This document shows, one piece after another, positions 7,825 to 15,553 of a DNA stretch of 20,223 nt. Every line of letters begins with the position of its first letter. Position 1 is the stretch's first letter. The notes beneath the pieces are model-generated. The model did not search any database and had not been told where the DNA came from. It saw only the letters and a program-made list of their open reading frames with translations. Location of the stretch: positions 1 through 20,223 of the IMG/VR virus record IMGVR_UViG_3300028829_001468. One strand, given 5' to 3'. The position numbers and the translations under genes were made by a program. The stretch comes from a virus.

Positions 7825-8236
7825 AAATAATTGATTCTTCAAAACATCCTGACTCATAATCTTCAAACTCTCTTTCAACAATTAATTCTGGTATTAACCA
7901 TAATGTTTTATATACAACGTCGTTTTTTATTTTACCAATAGTGTATGTCTGTTTACTTTCTGCTCCAAGCATACCAACAACAGACTTAGCAAAATATATA
8001 CCATCAATATCTGTAATGTCAATCCTTTCTCTATGAGATTTGAACTGAATGGATAATTTACTTAAAAAGACATTGTTATTATCGCAGTATCTTTTTAGTT
8101 CGTGCCAGCGATCAGTATTGTCAATGAAGTATTCAGTGCCGTCTTTTAATGTTACAATCAACCATGTAGCTCTAACGTTTGTTCTGAATACTTCTAGCCA
8201 TTTATTTTTGTTGGCTATTTGATGTTCGTCGTGCAT
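7802..8236 (-). CDS. Hypothetical protein, 144 aa
   Basis: No family recognised. The sequence alternates short beta-strand-like and helical segments (TWLIVTLKDGTEYFIDN, then RWHELKRYCD and RIDITDIDGIYFAKSVVG) and ends in an acidic patch and KKKN. There is no membrane segment or metal motif. The start overlaps the small HTH gene upstream by 22 bases and the stop overlaps the basic protein downstream, so it is embedded in the early replication operon. Confidence 0.65.
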   Translation of the reverse strand: MHDEHQIANKNKWLEVFRTNVRATWLIVTLKDGTEYFIDNTDRWHELKRYCDNNNVFLSKLSIQFKSHRERIDITDIDGIYFAKSVVGMLGAESKQTYTIGKIKNDVVYKTLWLIPELIVEREFEDYESGCFEESIIYDQKKKN

Positions 8237-8511
8237 CTTGCGCTCGTTTTTCGTTCCCTGTTTTGTTTCCTGATTTCATCACCAAGTTCTGAAGCAGCTT
8301 GCGTCATAACGGTCGAACCCTTGTGAGACGCAAACAAATTTTCTTTTTCTTGCTGTTTATGAATTGTTTCTTTTTTTGCTTTCTCTAAATGTTTTTCTAT
8401 TGTAGCTTTGGGTCTGTTTAATTTTTTTGCTAACTGCTCTACGGTGAAATCTTGATATTTATTTTCAAGGTAAAATTTTTCCACGTCTCCTAAAGGTCCG
8501 GTTTTAGCCAT
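8215..8511 (-). CDS. Small helix-turn-helix protein, 98 aa
   Basis: An AGGAG lies eight bases before the ATG at 8511, which fixes the start. Residues 14-44 form a likely helix-turn-helix: ENKYQDFTVEQLAKKLNR followed by PKATIEKHLEKAKKE, the pattern of sigma region 4 or transposase-type HTHs. The rest (SHKGSTVMTQAASELGDEIRK) is polar. It probably binds DNA and may regulate phage transcription or assist the recombination genes downstream. It overlaps the genes on both sides. Confidence 0.65.
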   Translation of the reverse strand: MAKTGPLGDVEKFYLENKYQDFTVEQLAKKLNRPKATIEKHLEKAKKETIHKQQEKENLFASHKGSTVMTQAASELGDEIRKQNRERKTSARCTTNIK

Positions 8512-8818
8512 TCTGAAAACTCCTATTGGTTCTAGTTAAGTAAATAGAATTGTTAGTTTGTAAGTAAGTAATGTAAAAATCAAAGGTTTTCTTCGAGACC
8601 TTTGTCATTTTTGTTTCAAGGTATGCTTGTCTTTTTTGATACCTGCCCATTGGGTCTAACGGAGAGTTTTGGTATGTGACAATATAGTGCGTCTCTCGTT
8701 CATTCTCAATTAGGACTTGCGCATACACTTTGTCTATATCGTTTAGTATTACTTTTCCGTTTTTATTTATATAGACATGTTCTCTTGTTTGCTGTTTTCC
8801 AGTTATTGTGAAATCCAT
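8504..8818 (-). CDS. Hypothetical protein, 104 aa
   Basis: No family recognised. The first 60 residues look like a beta-rich domain (DFTITGKQQTREHVYINKNG, then VYAQVLIENERETHYIVTYQN), followed by a basic, tyrosine-rich second half. The ATG shares a base with the stop of the FmdB-like gene (TAATG) and the stop overlaps the HTH gene by eight bases. Confidence 0.62.
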   Translation of the reverse strand: MDFTITGKQQTREHVYINKNGKVILNDIDKVYAQVLIENERETHYIVTYQNSPLDPMGRYQKRQAYLETKMTKVSKKTFDFYITYLQTNNSIYLTRTNRSFQNG

Positions 8819-9171
8819 TAGTCTCCTCCCATTATATATTTAGCTTTTTGTTTGTCGTTCATTTTATTTATATCCTTCATAGATTTACTACCCTGAGTTT
8901 GATACCAAGGTTTCTCTTCTTTGGGTTGCGATTCTCTTTTTTTAGCTTCCATTTCATTTATCTGATTTTTATTAGCTTTTGTGTTTCTGTCCGCAACGCT
9001 TCCTATTGTATCGCTTCCAGCCATGAAGCTGTGGAGTCCACCAGTAACCAGTCTAAACAGTCCTTCTTCGTTACAAAGAGGGCAAGTGGTTAATTCTGGA
9101 TCTGTGACCTTTTGAAATACATCACTGACTTCCGCTCCACAGTCTCTACATTCATAATCGTATAACGGCAT
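8818..9171 (-). CDS. FmdB-type zinc-ribbon protein, 117 aa
   Basis: The N-terminus MPLYDYECRDCG with C8 and C11, followed by TTCPLCNEEG with C31 and C34, is the FmdB/CxxC_CxxC_SSSS family signature. The conserved core is about 45 residues; the remainder is a lysine-rich polar tail ending KYIMGGD. FmdB proteins are called regulatory because of the fmdB gene of formamidase operons, but their biochemical role is unclear; phage members are common. The start immediately follows the phoH stop with no gap. Confidence 0.78.
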   Translation of the reverse strand: MPLYDYECRDCGAEVSDVFQKVTDPELTTCPLCNEEGLFRLVTGGLHSFMAGSDTIGSVADRNTKANKNQINEMEAKKRESQPKEEKPWYQTQGSKSMKDINKMNDKQKAKYIMGGD

Positions 9172-9840
9172 TTAATTCTCCAGCGCGTTAAGAATTTTTC
9201 CTAATATCCCATTTCTTTGGATGTCACTATATCCTAATCTACATATACCAACACCATCTATTTCTCCAATCTTATCTATAATTTCTTCAAGACCACTCCT
9301 TGACCTTAAATCTGTCTGACGAATATCGCCATTGATAATAACTTTACTTCCTTGTCCCATTCGTGTTATAAACATTTTAATTTGCTCCCATGTGCAGTTT
9401 TGTGCCTCGTCTAATATCATATAGGAATTATGAAATGTAGACCCGCGCATAACTTCTAGAGGTGCGTATCTAATCTTCCCCTCATTATAATAGTGTCCAT
9501 AGTACGCTCTTCCAAGGAAAAACTTGAAATTTTCTTGCATTGGTAAAAGATAGGGCGCTATCTTGTCAAGTAGCTCTCCGGGTAGCGACCCTATCTCTTT
9601 ACCAGTACATACCAGCGGGCGCGTTACAATTACTTGATCTATGTCTCCTCTATGAAGATGTTCTGCGGCGATACCAGAAGCTATGTATGACTTACCGCAC
9701 CCAGAGGGGCCGGTACAAAACACAACATCGTTTTCTATAATTCCTCTTATATACTCTCTTTGCCTGTCGGTTTTAGCTTCTACTGATTTGACTTTTTGTG
9801 GAGAATTTTCTAGATCTTTTCTGGTTCTCTTTTTGGACAT
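9172..9840 (-). CDS. phoH: PhoH-like ATPase
   Basis: This 222-residue P-loop ATPase has RQREYIRGIIENDVVFCTG, Walker A GPSGCGKS at 44-51, the family motif VTRPLVCTGKEIGSLPG, and Walker B YMILDEAQN followed by TRMGQGSKVIINGD. These are the diagnostic PhoH features. The family links to a predicted RNA helicase/ATPase activity, and phage copies are widespread in marine viruses; host phoH can be phosphate-regulated, but no Pho box is seen here. The short N-terminus and complete core indicate an intact gene. AAGG lies about eight bases before the ATG. Confidence 0.9.
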   Translation of the reverse strand: MSKKRTRKDLENSPQKVKSVEAKTDRQREYIRGIIENDVVFCTGPSGCGKSYIASGIAAEHLHRGDIDQVIVTRPLVCTGKEIGSLPGELLDKIAPYLLPMQENFKFFLGRAYYGHYYNEGKIRYAPLEVMRGSTFHNSYMILDEAQNCTWEQIKMFITRMGQGSKVIINGDIRQTDLRSRSGLEEIIDKIGEIDGVGICRLGYSDIQRNGILGKILNALEN

Positions 9841-9861
9841 GCAGTATACCTTATGTTAGTG

Positions 9862-10434
9862 TTATTTACCAGTGCTGCCGAATCCCTCCTGCCCTCTTTG
9901 GCTGTCGTCTAAGTCTTCTACTTCTATTAAATCAAAATTATCTACTTTTTGAAATAATATTTGTGCTATTCTATCTCCTTTTCTGACTTGATAGCTACTG
10001 TCCGTGCGCGAGTTATAAAGTATAACGCCAACATCACCTCTATATCCAGCATCAATAACTCCTGCAAAAACGTCTAGTCCATTTTTGTAAGCCAGTCCAG
10101 ATCGGGGCCAAATCAAACCTGCAAATCCAGCGGGTATTGCCATTGAAATTCCGGTCTTTACTAACTTGTGATTGTTTACTCCAACTTGAGTGTCTTCAAG
10201 TGCGTACAGGTCATAGCCAGCATCATTTAAATTAGCCCTTGTTGGAATTGTTGCTTCTGGGTCTAATTTTTTTATTTTTAATTCTGGCCCAGTGTATGGT
10301 TTCATGTTTGGTGGTAAATTAGAATTTTTTGGGGTAGCACGACAAGATTTTTTCCACACAGGAAAAGGTGGGGATTTAGATATACTTTCTTCTAACATTT
10401 TTTCTCTAGCTTTTTCATCTGGGTGGTTTTCCAT
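9862..10434 (-). CDS. dut: dUTP pyrophosphatase with N-terminal extension
   Basis: This trimeric-type enzyme hydrolyses dUTP to dUMP, limits uracil in phage DNA and feeds dTMP synthesis. All five motifs are present: NDAGYDLYA, PRSGLAYKNG, GVIDAGYRGDVGV, RKGDRIAQILFQ and the C-terminal RGQEGFGSTGK. The core begins near residue 50, so there is an unusual N-terminal tail of about 42 residues (acidic/basic helix, then PPFPVWKKSC). The longer start is supported by an AGGAG six bases before the ATG at 10434. An internal ATG at 10308 would give a standard-length protein, but no such site was noted for it. It lies between the RNR and phoH genes, consistent with a nucleotide-metabolism unit. Confidence 0.92.
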   Translation of the reverse strand: MENHPDEKAREKMLEESISKSPPFPVWKKSCRATPKNSNLPPNMKPYTGPELKIKKLDPEATIPTRANLNDAGYDLYALEDTQVGVNNHKLVKTGISMAIPAGFAGLIWPRSGLAYKNGLDVFAGVIDAGYRGDVGVILYNSRTDSSYQVRKGDRIAQILFQKVDNFDLIEVEDLDDSQRGQEGFGSTGK

Positions 10435-10503
10435 AATTTTCTCCTATGCTTAGATTAGCTTTTTTAAGGCTGATAACTATAAATGTTTTGTAGTTTTAAC
10501 TCC
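10435..10503 (-). other. Short intergenic region before dUTPase, possible weak promoter
   Basis: This 69-base AT-rich gap is one of the larger ones in the block. On the minus strand it contains TTATAGT followed by a weak, interrupted AGC/GCT hairpin and then the strong AGGAG of the dUTPase gene. There is no U-tract, so it is not a convincing terminator. A -10-like TATAGT is possible, but no matching -35 is evident. Confidence 0.3.
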
Positions 10504-12711
10504 CTAAATTATGTCGCACTTACCGCCAGCACAAGCTATTTCCTGTACCGGATTTACATTGTTAGTTTCTTCAACGACTTTTGTAAAATCTACATCTTGG
10601 TATTCTCTGTTAAGATCAACCCACTCCTTCCAATTATACACATCCTTCATGCAGTATGTAAGCTGTTTTACATCTCCATTAAAGTATTTTGAAGCAAATT
10701 TCTCGCACCTTTCTCTCCATGCGCGTTTTCCGTTGCCTTTTATCTTTTCTCCAAACCCAAGCAGACTGTCACAAGCCGCCCAGAGATTGTCTTCCCAAAG
10801 GGTTAGCGCAACCTCAATCAGACCGCTCACAAACAAAGAGGCATCACCATAGTGGGCGACCTGCTCGCTTGGAAGATAAACTGTAGTAAATGGAGCCTGT
10901 GGGAAATCTTTATCGCCAGAGATAGGTAAAAGAGAAATGCCACAGAAGTACTTTTTATTTCTGTAAATATATTTTTCTACCTCGTCCCATTCTTCTGGTT
11001 TAACATTGATAGTATTACTAACATTATGTGTTAACCAAGGTTGAGTGCATAAATCTTTATTGGTGCCATTCAACACCCAGTTTTGTTGTGTAGATTTCAC
11101 ATAGTCTAATAACTGTAATGCGCTTACTTGATTTTTAGTCTTGCCGCCATCCTTAACTTCTACACAGAAAGACACAACATCATCACTATCATTGTTGCTC
11201 CAAACACTTTCTTCACACGCTCTTGGGTTTTGTGTTCTGTAATAATTATAAATAGGTTCCATCTTATTAGCTTGGACACGACGGATATACCTCTTGGCAT
11301 GATGAGGATGAATGCCGCTGGACGTACCCAGAATACAGCTAGAAGTTCCCTCTGGTTTTATACAGGTAGTTCTCGCCGCCTGACGAACACCTATCAACTC
11401 CGCTATTCTAGCGTTCGTTTTCTTTACGATGTTAGCGCCGCGCTTCTGGGATAAAGGATCAAGACATACGTCAGCGTTTTCCATCATGCCAGTCATGCTA
11501 ACACCTAACAGCGCCTCTCTAGAGATAATTCTTTCTGATGCGCCACCAAGGTATTCAAACTCCGAAAAGCCCGCTTGTAGTGTACCAATAATTGTGGCGG
11601 CACGACAAGCATCAAAGAAGTCTTGTTCTGTTTTTATTTTTGAGCAGTTGATAGTTGACAGATTACACGCCTGCCATCCAGACTCGCCGGTTTCTTCACA
11701 TACGGGCCACATCCCAATCTCAACGCATGGATTAACAAGAAGCTCCGTACTGTCCGCCCAAACAAATCCCGGTTCACCAAACTCTTTAACAGAGTTCATC
11801 AATTCTGAAAATTGTTCTTTTGTTGTTCCGTTTCGCAGAAGTAAGGCAGAATTGTTTGATCTGCCTCTCTGGGGGTTGTCGATAAACCAAGTCCCTGTCT
11901 TAGCCGTTGCCATCTCATTATCGTCAGGGCTAAATACGCAAATGGTAGCAGAGCGGCGAACCCCGCCAGAAATAACAGCGTCAGCGGTGTGCATAACAAT
12001 ATCGTAAGCTTGGATTGGCTTGAGCTTGGTTTGTCCATCTTTTAATGCCTTGTCTAAGATTTTTCTAATATTTCCCAATGCTTTTTTTAGCGGCTCTGGT
12101 CCGGGAGCTTTTCCGCCACTAGACTTTAGGTAAGATCCCGCCGCACGAATTTCACTATAGTCAAAATTTATATTTTTACCAGCATACTCTCCAAAAACTT
12201 CTTCTTCTAGAAATTGATCAAAGTAACTAGAAACAAGAACGCCAACAGCATCACTCCAACCCTCAATAGTATCTGGTATTGTATATTTTTTACTACCGGT
12301 TTTTGCTGGTAGTAGTTCTGGTAGTTTTTCAATGTGGTGCTTTTGAACGCTAAAACCAGTACCGCAACCACAGAGAAGAAGATACATACACTCTTGAAAG
12401 AACCTAGTTCTGTCACAGAAAGATACAATGCAGTTGTACATTCTTGCGTTGTGTTTTCTTATGGGCGATCCTCCAAATTGTAGTGCGCGTTGGCTACCAA
12501 GAACTTTCTTCTTGCGCATTTGCTCATATGCCCATTCAATTTCTTTCTGGATATCTTTATTGTTTTCTAGATCTCCGTAAACATATTTGTCAAGCATCAT
12601 TTCCTTGACTCTATCTACTGCCTCGTTCCAAGTTTCTCGTCTTTTCTTTTCAGGAATCCAACGTGCATACTTACTAACAAATGTATAATCCATTAAAGAC
12701 TTCAAAGACAT
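10504..12711 (-). CDS. nrdJ: Adenosylcobalamin-dependent ribonucleotide reductase (class II, monomeric RTPR type)
   Basis: This 735-residue enzyme reduces ribonucleotides to deoxyribonucleotides. The length matches the monomeric Lactobacillus leichmannii RTPR (739). Visible catalytic features are MYNC (C94), NPCVE at 327-331 holding the thiyl Cys and the Glu, a second cysteine near QACNLS (C349), TTCIKPEGTSSCILGTSSG in the nucleotide-site region, and the C-terminal redox pair C727 and C732 (CAGGKC) that passes electrons from thioredoxin. There is no separate small subunit, as expected for class II. GAGGAA precedes the ATG. Activity needs host or imported vitamin B12. The large plus-strand frames inside this gene are shadows. 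Confidence 0.93.
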   Translation of the reverse strand: MSLKSLMDYTFVSKYARWIPEKKRRETWNEAVDRVKEMMLDKYVYGDLENNKDIQKEIEWAYEQMRKKKVLGSQRALQFGGSPIRKHNARMYNCIVSFCDRTRFFQECMYLLLCGCGTGFSVQKHHIEKLPELLPAKTGSKKYTIPDTIEGWSDAVGVLVSSYFDQFLEEEVFGEYAGKNINFDYSEIRAAGSYLKSSGGKAPGPEPLKKALGNIRKILDKALKDGQTKLKPIQAYDIVMHTADAVISGGVRRSATICVFSPDDNEMATAKTGTWFIDNPQRGRSNNSALLLRNGTTKEQFSELMNSVKEFGEPGFVWADSTELLVNPCVEIGMWPVCEETGESGWQACNLSTINCSKIKTEQDFFDACRAATIIGTLQAGFSEFEYLGGASERIISREALLGVSMTGMMENADVCLDPLSQKRGANIVKKTNARIAELIGVRQAARTTCIKPEGTSSCILGTSSGIHPHHAKRYIRRVQANKMEPIYNYYRTQNPRACEESVWSNNDSDDVVSFCVEVKDGGKTKNQVSALQLLDYVKSTQQNWVLNGTNKDLCTQPWLTHNVSNTINVKPEEWDEVEKYIYRNKKYFCGISLLPISGDKDFPQAPFTTVYLPSEQVAHYGDASLFVSGLIEVALTLWEDNLWAACDSLLGFGEKIKGNGKRAWRERCEKFASKYFNGDVKQLTYCMKDVYNWKEWVDLNREYQDVDFTKVVEETNNVNPVQEIACAGGKCDII

Positions 12712-12745
12712 TAAATATTCCTCATTGTTGTAAAATTAAATTGAT

Positions 12746-12928
12746 TTATTTTTCTTCTTTTTGAACGATAGAAAGCTCTATACCTTCACCTATACTGATA
12801 ACCATTACATCTTTACCATCTCTTTTAGTAAAGGTAACTTTATCTAACATTTTCTTGACCTTATCAACATCTTCTTTTTCAATGTCGTATTTTTCAAGAA
12901 GAACGTCTAATATTTTATTGATAATCAC
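12746..12928 (-). CDS. Small hypothetical protein, 60 aa
   Basis: The product is an acidic-basic helical protein (KILDVLLEKYDIEKEDVDKV) followed by a small beta segment. The start is set at the GTG at 12928: it overlaps the stop of the upstream gene by four bases (GTGA) and has GGAG nine bases before it. An in-frame TTG at 12943 would overlap more and lose that site. It precedes the RNR gene by 34 bases. Function unknown. Confidence 0.6.
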   Translation of the reverse strand: MIINKILDVLLEKYDIEKEDVDKVKKMLDKVTFTKRDGKDVMVISIGEGIELSIVQKEEK

Positions 12929-13392
12929 TTGCTTACACTCCAAGCAATTGCGTTTAATATTTCAGATAGGTCTTCTCTTTTGTCTTTATCCATAGCTACA
13001 TTTTGTTTTCCAATCGCGTCTGCAATAGCTGAGTCTATTTTTTCACCTAGATTTTCATACTTACCCAACAACGACGTATTGAAATGGAGAACGCCAGCAA
13101 AAGTGTTTAAGTTTCTAAACTGTTCTGTATACTCTATTATAGTGTCATCTTTGAGAATTACATCAGATAATTCCAAATAAAACGAAGAAATTAATTCAGC
13201 ATCTTGTGGCTCTATATTTATTTCTGTAATTGGTTTAACAAGTTCTCTGTTTTCTAAAGACGGTTCACCGACCGTATATGTAACATCATCGACAATTTCT
13301 ACATTATCCTTAACAAGCTGTACAAATTTTTCTCCAAAAAGACCGACCAATAAGACTGCGGTAGCCAAGATTAACCTAGTGTTTTCATTCAT
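12925..13392 (-). CDS. Membrane-anchored hypothetical protein, 155 aa
   Basis: The N-terminus MNENTRLILATAVLLVGLFGEKFVQL is a single hydrophobic segment (about 6-20) with few charges before it, so it is probably a membrane anchor. The rest is acidic and helical with no recognisable motif (DAELISSFYLELSDVILKDD, then DSAIADAIGKQNVAMDKDKRED). It is coupled to its neighbours by four-base overlaps on both sides. Together with the following small membrane proteins it may form an envelope-associated complex; this is inferred from position only. Confidence 0.65.
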   Translation of the reverse strand: MNENTRLILATAVLLVGLFGEKFVQLVKDNVEIVDDVTYTVGEPSLENRELVKPITEINIEPQDAELISSFYLELSDVILKDDTIIEYTEQFRNLNTFAGVLHFNTSLLGKYENLGEKIDSAIADAIGKQNVAMDKDKREDLSEILNAIAWSVSK

Positions 13393-13664
13393 AGTGTATC
13401 CTTTGATTTTGCGAACAGTGGAAATACTTTGTGTACTTCTTCTGCTGCTTCCGTCAAACCCTTTGCTTCACAGCAGCTTTTTAAATGTTCCCAGCATTTT
13501 ATAACGTCTATCAAGCTTTCGCAGTCGTGCTTTGGTGGCGATTCTACTTCTGGTTTAGATGTCCATGATTTAAACTTATCCCAAACCATTGGCGAGACAA
13601 TTAAAGCCGCGAAAGTTATCATAGCCCATTGAAATATAGTTAATCCTGCAAGTATTCCACTCAT
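13389..13664 (-). CDS. Small membrane protein with cysteine-rich tail, 91 aa
   Basis: One transmembrane segment is visible at about residues 9-28 (TIFQWAMITFAALIVSPMVW), followed by a soluble region containing CESLIDVIKCWEHLKSCCEAKG, with four cysteines on helical turns. The start shares one base with the upstream stop (TAATG) and is preceded by GGAG. No family recognised. The cysteines could form disulfides or bind metal, depending on which side of the membrane they face. Confidence 0.65.
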   Translation of the reverse strand: MSGILAGLTIFQWAMITFAALIVSPMVWDKFKSWTSKPEVESPPKHDCESLIDVIKCWEHLKSCCEAKGLTEAAEEVHKVFPLFAKSKDTL

Positions 13665-13999
13665 TACTGATCTCCAATTTGTTTAATAATATCGTCAATT
13701 TCTTCATCTGTTAATGTCGGGGCAACATCTATAAATGCGCCATAAAGACTTGTTCTGCTTTGTCTGTCTGCCTGCTTTCTGATTTCTCTTCTTAGTAGCA
13801 GTTTAAATATCCAAGACGGATTATGAAGTTCAGATCTTATACTTTCTTTACTTTTGTCAAATTTACATGCCCACCATAGTTTTACTAGGTTTGTCATGAT
13901 TGTAATTATAATACCAATAGTGACAGGGTCAATACCATATTCACCTTCTTCTGTTGCTTTGTTTGATATTTTTTGCGCTAATGCTTCTAGACTATTCAT
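13664..13999 (-). CDS. Small membrane protein, 111 aa
   Basis: A hydrophobic segment at about residues 24-44 (IDPVTIGIIITIMTNLVKLWW) is followed by a basic, arginine-rich region (LLLRREIRKQADRQSR) and an acidic C-terminus (TDEEIDDIIKQIGD). The segment pattern suggests a single-pass inner-membrane protein with a cytoplasmic basic tail. The start overlaps the lipoprotein stop by four bases. No named family; a role in lysis or virion assembly is possible. Confidence 0.65.
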   Translation of the reverse strand: MNSLEALAQKISNKATEEGEYGIDPVTIGIIITIMTNLVKLWWACKFDKSKESIRSELHNPSWIFKLLLRREIRKQADRQSRTSLYGAFIDVAPTLTDEEIDDIIKQIGDQ

Positions 14000-14391
14000 C
14001 TTTTTTTCCTATTAAAAATTTTACTCAACGGTCTTTTAATTTTAGTCTTTGTTTGATTTATTGTCTTTGGTTTTGTCTCTGATGGAAGATTAATTTCTTC
14101 TATTGTTTCTTCTGCTATTTCTTCTGCTATTTCTTCTGTGACTTCTTTTTCGCACGACTCACATCCCGGACATTCTGTTCTGTGACCATCACCTTGGGTT
14201 ATCCAGCCAGAGCCATCACATTGCTCTTCTACTACTATTTCATCTGTTAGTATGTCGTACTCTATGATTGCGTCTGCGAGCCTTGTAGAGATATAAGCTC
14301 TGTACTTAGGGTTGCTTTTCCAATTAGAATTTTCTATTTCTGAGCAGCCAGTCACAACTGTAATCAATATTAACAATACAAATTTTTTCAT
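13996..14391 (-). CDS. Lipoprotein with DnaJ-like half zinc motif, 131 aa
   Basis: A short signal peptide MKKFVLLILITVVTGC ends in a lipobox with C16, so the protein is probably lipid-anchored after export. The mature part contains CDGSG (C58) and, after GDGHRTE, CPGC (C74, C77) with a further C80: one half of a DnaJ-type zinc-binding repeat. An acidic stretch with EEIAEE repeats and then a strongly basic tail (NQTKTKIKRPLSKIFNRKKR) follow. AGGA lies six bases before the ATG. A small exported lipoprotein beside holin-like and peptidase genes recalls a spanin subunit, but the zinc motif is unusual for one. Confidence 0.75.
   Translation of the reverse strand: MKKFVLLILITVVTGCSEIENSNWKSNPKYRAYISTRLADAIIEYDILTDEIVVEEQCDGSGWITQGDGHRTECPGCESCEKEVTEEIAEEIAEETIEEINLPSETKPKTINQTKTKIKRPLSKIFNRKKR
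14108..14137. repeat. Short tandem repeat encoding EEIAEE
   Basis: A 12-base unit close to TTCTTCTGCTAT (plus strand) is repeated about two and a half times inside the lipoprotein gene. It encodes the alternating Glu/Ile/Ala stretch before the basic tail. The unit is a multiple of three, so copy-number change would keep the frame. Confidence 0.6.
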
Positions 14392-14400
14392 CTTTCTATC

Positions 14401-15324
14401 CTATAAAAATTTTGTAGTTCCGTAATTAGGTAGTTCTCTTGCTGGAAATCCATCTACATCACTAAATACCCACGCTCCTTTTTGGGCTAACATTCCCCTT
14501 GCATCCTTTTCTCTAACCCAAAAGCTGCCGTCTGGTTGACCGTGAATTTTTGGGCCACTATTCCACTTACCCCAACTATTTTGTATTAGGAATAGAGTTT
14601 CTTTGTGTCTTTCTCTTGTGTCGTCGCAAGCGATCCAAGACATTGCATGGCTCCAGCTCTTTGATCTAGCCGCGACCCCTTTATTATCTCTTCTACTAGA
14701 GAATCCATAGTTAGAACAAACAGAGATACCGTAACCGTTAGCTAGTGCATCGCGAGCCTCTTCTACAGTAGTAATAAGAGAAATAGTTTTAACCTGATGT
14801 TTCCTAGATTCTTTTGTATAAATGTCAAAAGGTATTTTATGTTTTGCTCCAAGAGTAGAGTTGTATTTAGATAAGTCTACAATACCATAATCTTTTCGCA
14901 ATAGAATTCCACCGTTTTTATGAACATATTTTGCTGCGGTAGAACATCTCATACCTTGTTTCTTATGATCTCTACTTTGATATATCGCCTCCGTTGCGCC
15001 TCTGGCGATAAATTCTTCCGCATCTCCTTTTATATCTATCTCTACGCTTCTGGTGATGTCTATAGCATTTCTGGTAGAATGAGAAACACAATCTCCAGTT
15101 GTCTGCCTTTCAGATGGGCCAAAACTGGGATCGAATTTTAGTAGAGATTTGAATGGTAGAGATAGTTTTCCTTCACCATCCCCCCATAAAATATAAGCAG
15201 CAGCGCCAAACAAAGGATTTTTTAATTCACCAAGAAGTTTAGCTACCTCTTTTTTATCGCACTCAGCGCCTTTAAATCCTTCACGGTAAGCGTTGAGTAG
15301 CTCGCGAGGTGTTTTATAATCCAT
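14401..15324 (-). CDS. Papain-like (C1 family) cysteine peptidase
   Basis: The catalytic set of papain-fold peptidases can be read directly: Q74 for the oxyanion hole, C79 in TGDCVSHSTRN, H226 in SWSHAMSW, and N249 in FLIQNSWGKW. The spacing fits a single C1 domain of about 230 residues after a 70-residue N-terminal segment with no cleavable signal. It might process virion proteins, act as a lysis enzyme on envelope proteins, or travel in the virion; the sequence does not decide. It lies between the holin-like gene (15-base gap) and the lipoprotein gene. AGGA precedes the ATG by seven bases. Confidence 0.8.
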   Translation of the reverse strand: MDYKTPRELLNAYREGFKGAECDKKEVAKLLGELKNPLFGAAAYILWGDGEGKLSLPFKSLLKFDPSFGPSERQTTGDCVSHSTRNAIDITRSVEIDIKGDAEEFIARGATEAIYQSRDHKKQGMRCSTAAKYVHKNGGILLRKDYGIVDLSKYNSTLGAKHKIPFDIYTKESRKHQVKTISLITTVEEARDALANGYGISVCSNYGFSSRRDNKGVAARSKSWSHAMSWIACDDTRERHKETLFLIQNSWGKWNSGPKIHGQPDGSFWVREKDARGMLAQKGAWVFSDVDGFPARELPNYGTTKFL

Positions 15325-15339
15325 AGCTTGGTCCTATTC

Positions 15340-15552
15340 TTATTCTTGTTCTGCGTTATCCTTCATCCATTTTATAGCTGTATCAAGACCCACAGCAATA
15401 ATTGGAACAAAAAGCGGAGTATAAAGACCAATGTCAACAACTTGCAAATTTTCTGCAAGAACAGTTAACGCTGCCGCACCACCGATAAGAGCGGCGTTCT
15501 TAGCGACACCGACTAGATCTCCCCAGTTTAGCTTAAATTTTGCTGAACCCAT
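15340..15552 (-). CDS. Holin-like small membrane protein, 70 aa
   Basis: Two hydrophobic segments are visible: about 17-36 (AKNAALIGGAAALTVLAENL) and 44-62 (TPLFVPIIAVGLDTAIKWM), with a short charged C-terminus (KDNAEQE). Size and two-segment layout resemble class II holins, which make pores in the inner membrane at lysis. The AGGAG is placed seven bases before the ATG and overlaps the end of the PAS gene. The neighbouring cysteine peptidase and lipoprotein fit a lysis cassette, but no classical endolysin is in view, so the call is tentative. Confidence 0.55.
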   Translation of the reverse strand: MGSAKFKLNWGDLVGVAKNAALIGGAAALTVLAENLQVVDIGLYTPLFVPIIAVGLDTAIKWMKDNAEQE

Positions 15553-15553
15553 A

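Noticed and set aside
11429-12007. Long plus-strand open frame (192 codons) inside the RNR gene
   Set aside because: It is antisense to a complete, strongly conserved enzyme, its product has no recognisable domain, and every supported gene here is on the minus strand.
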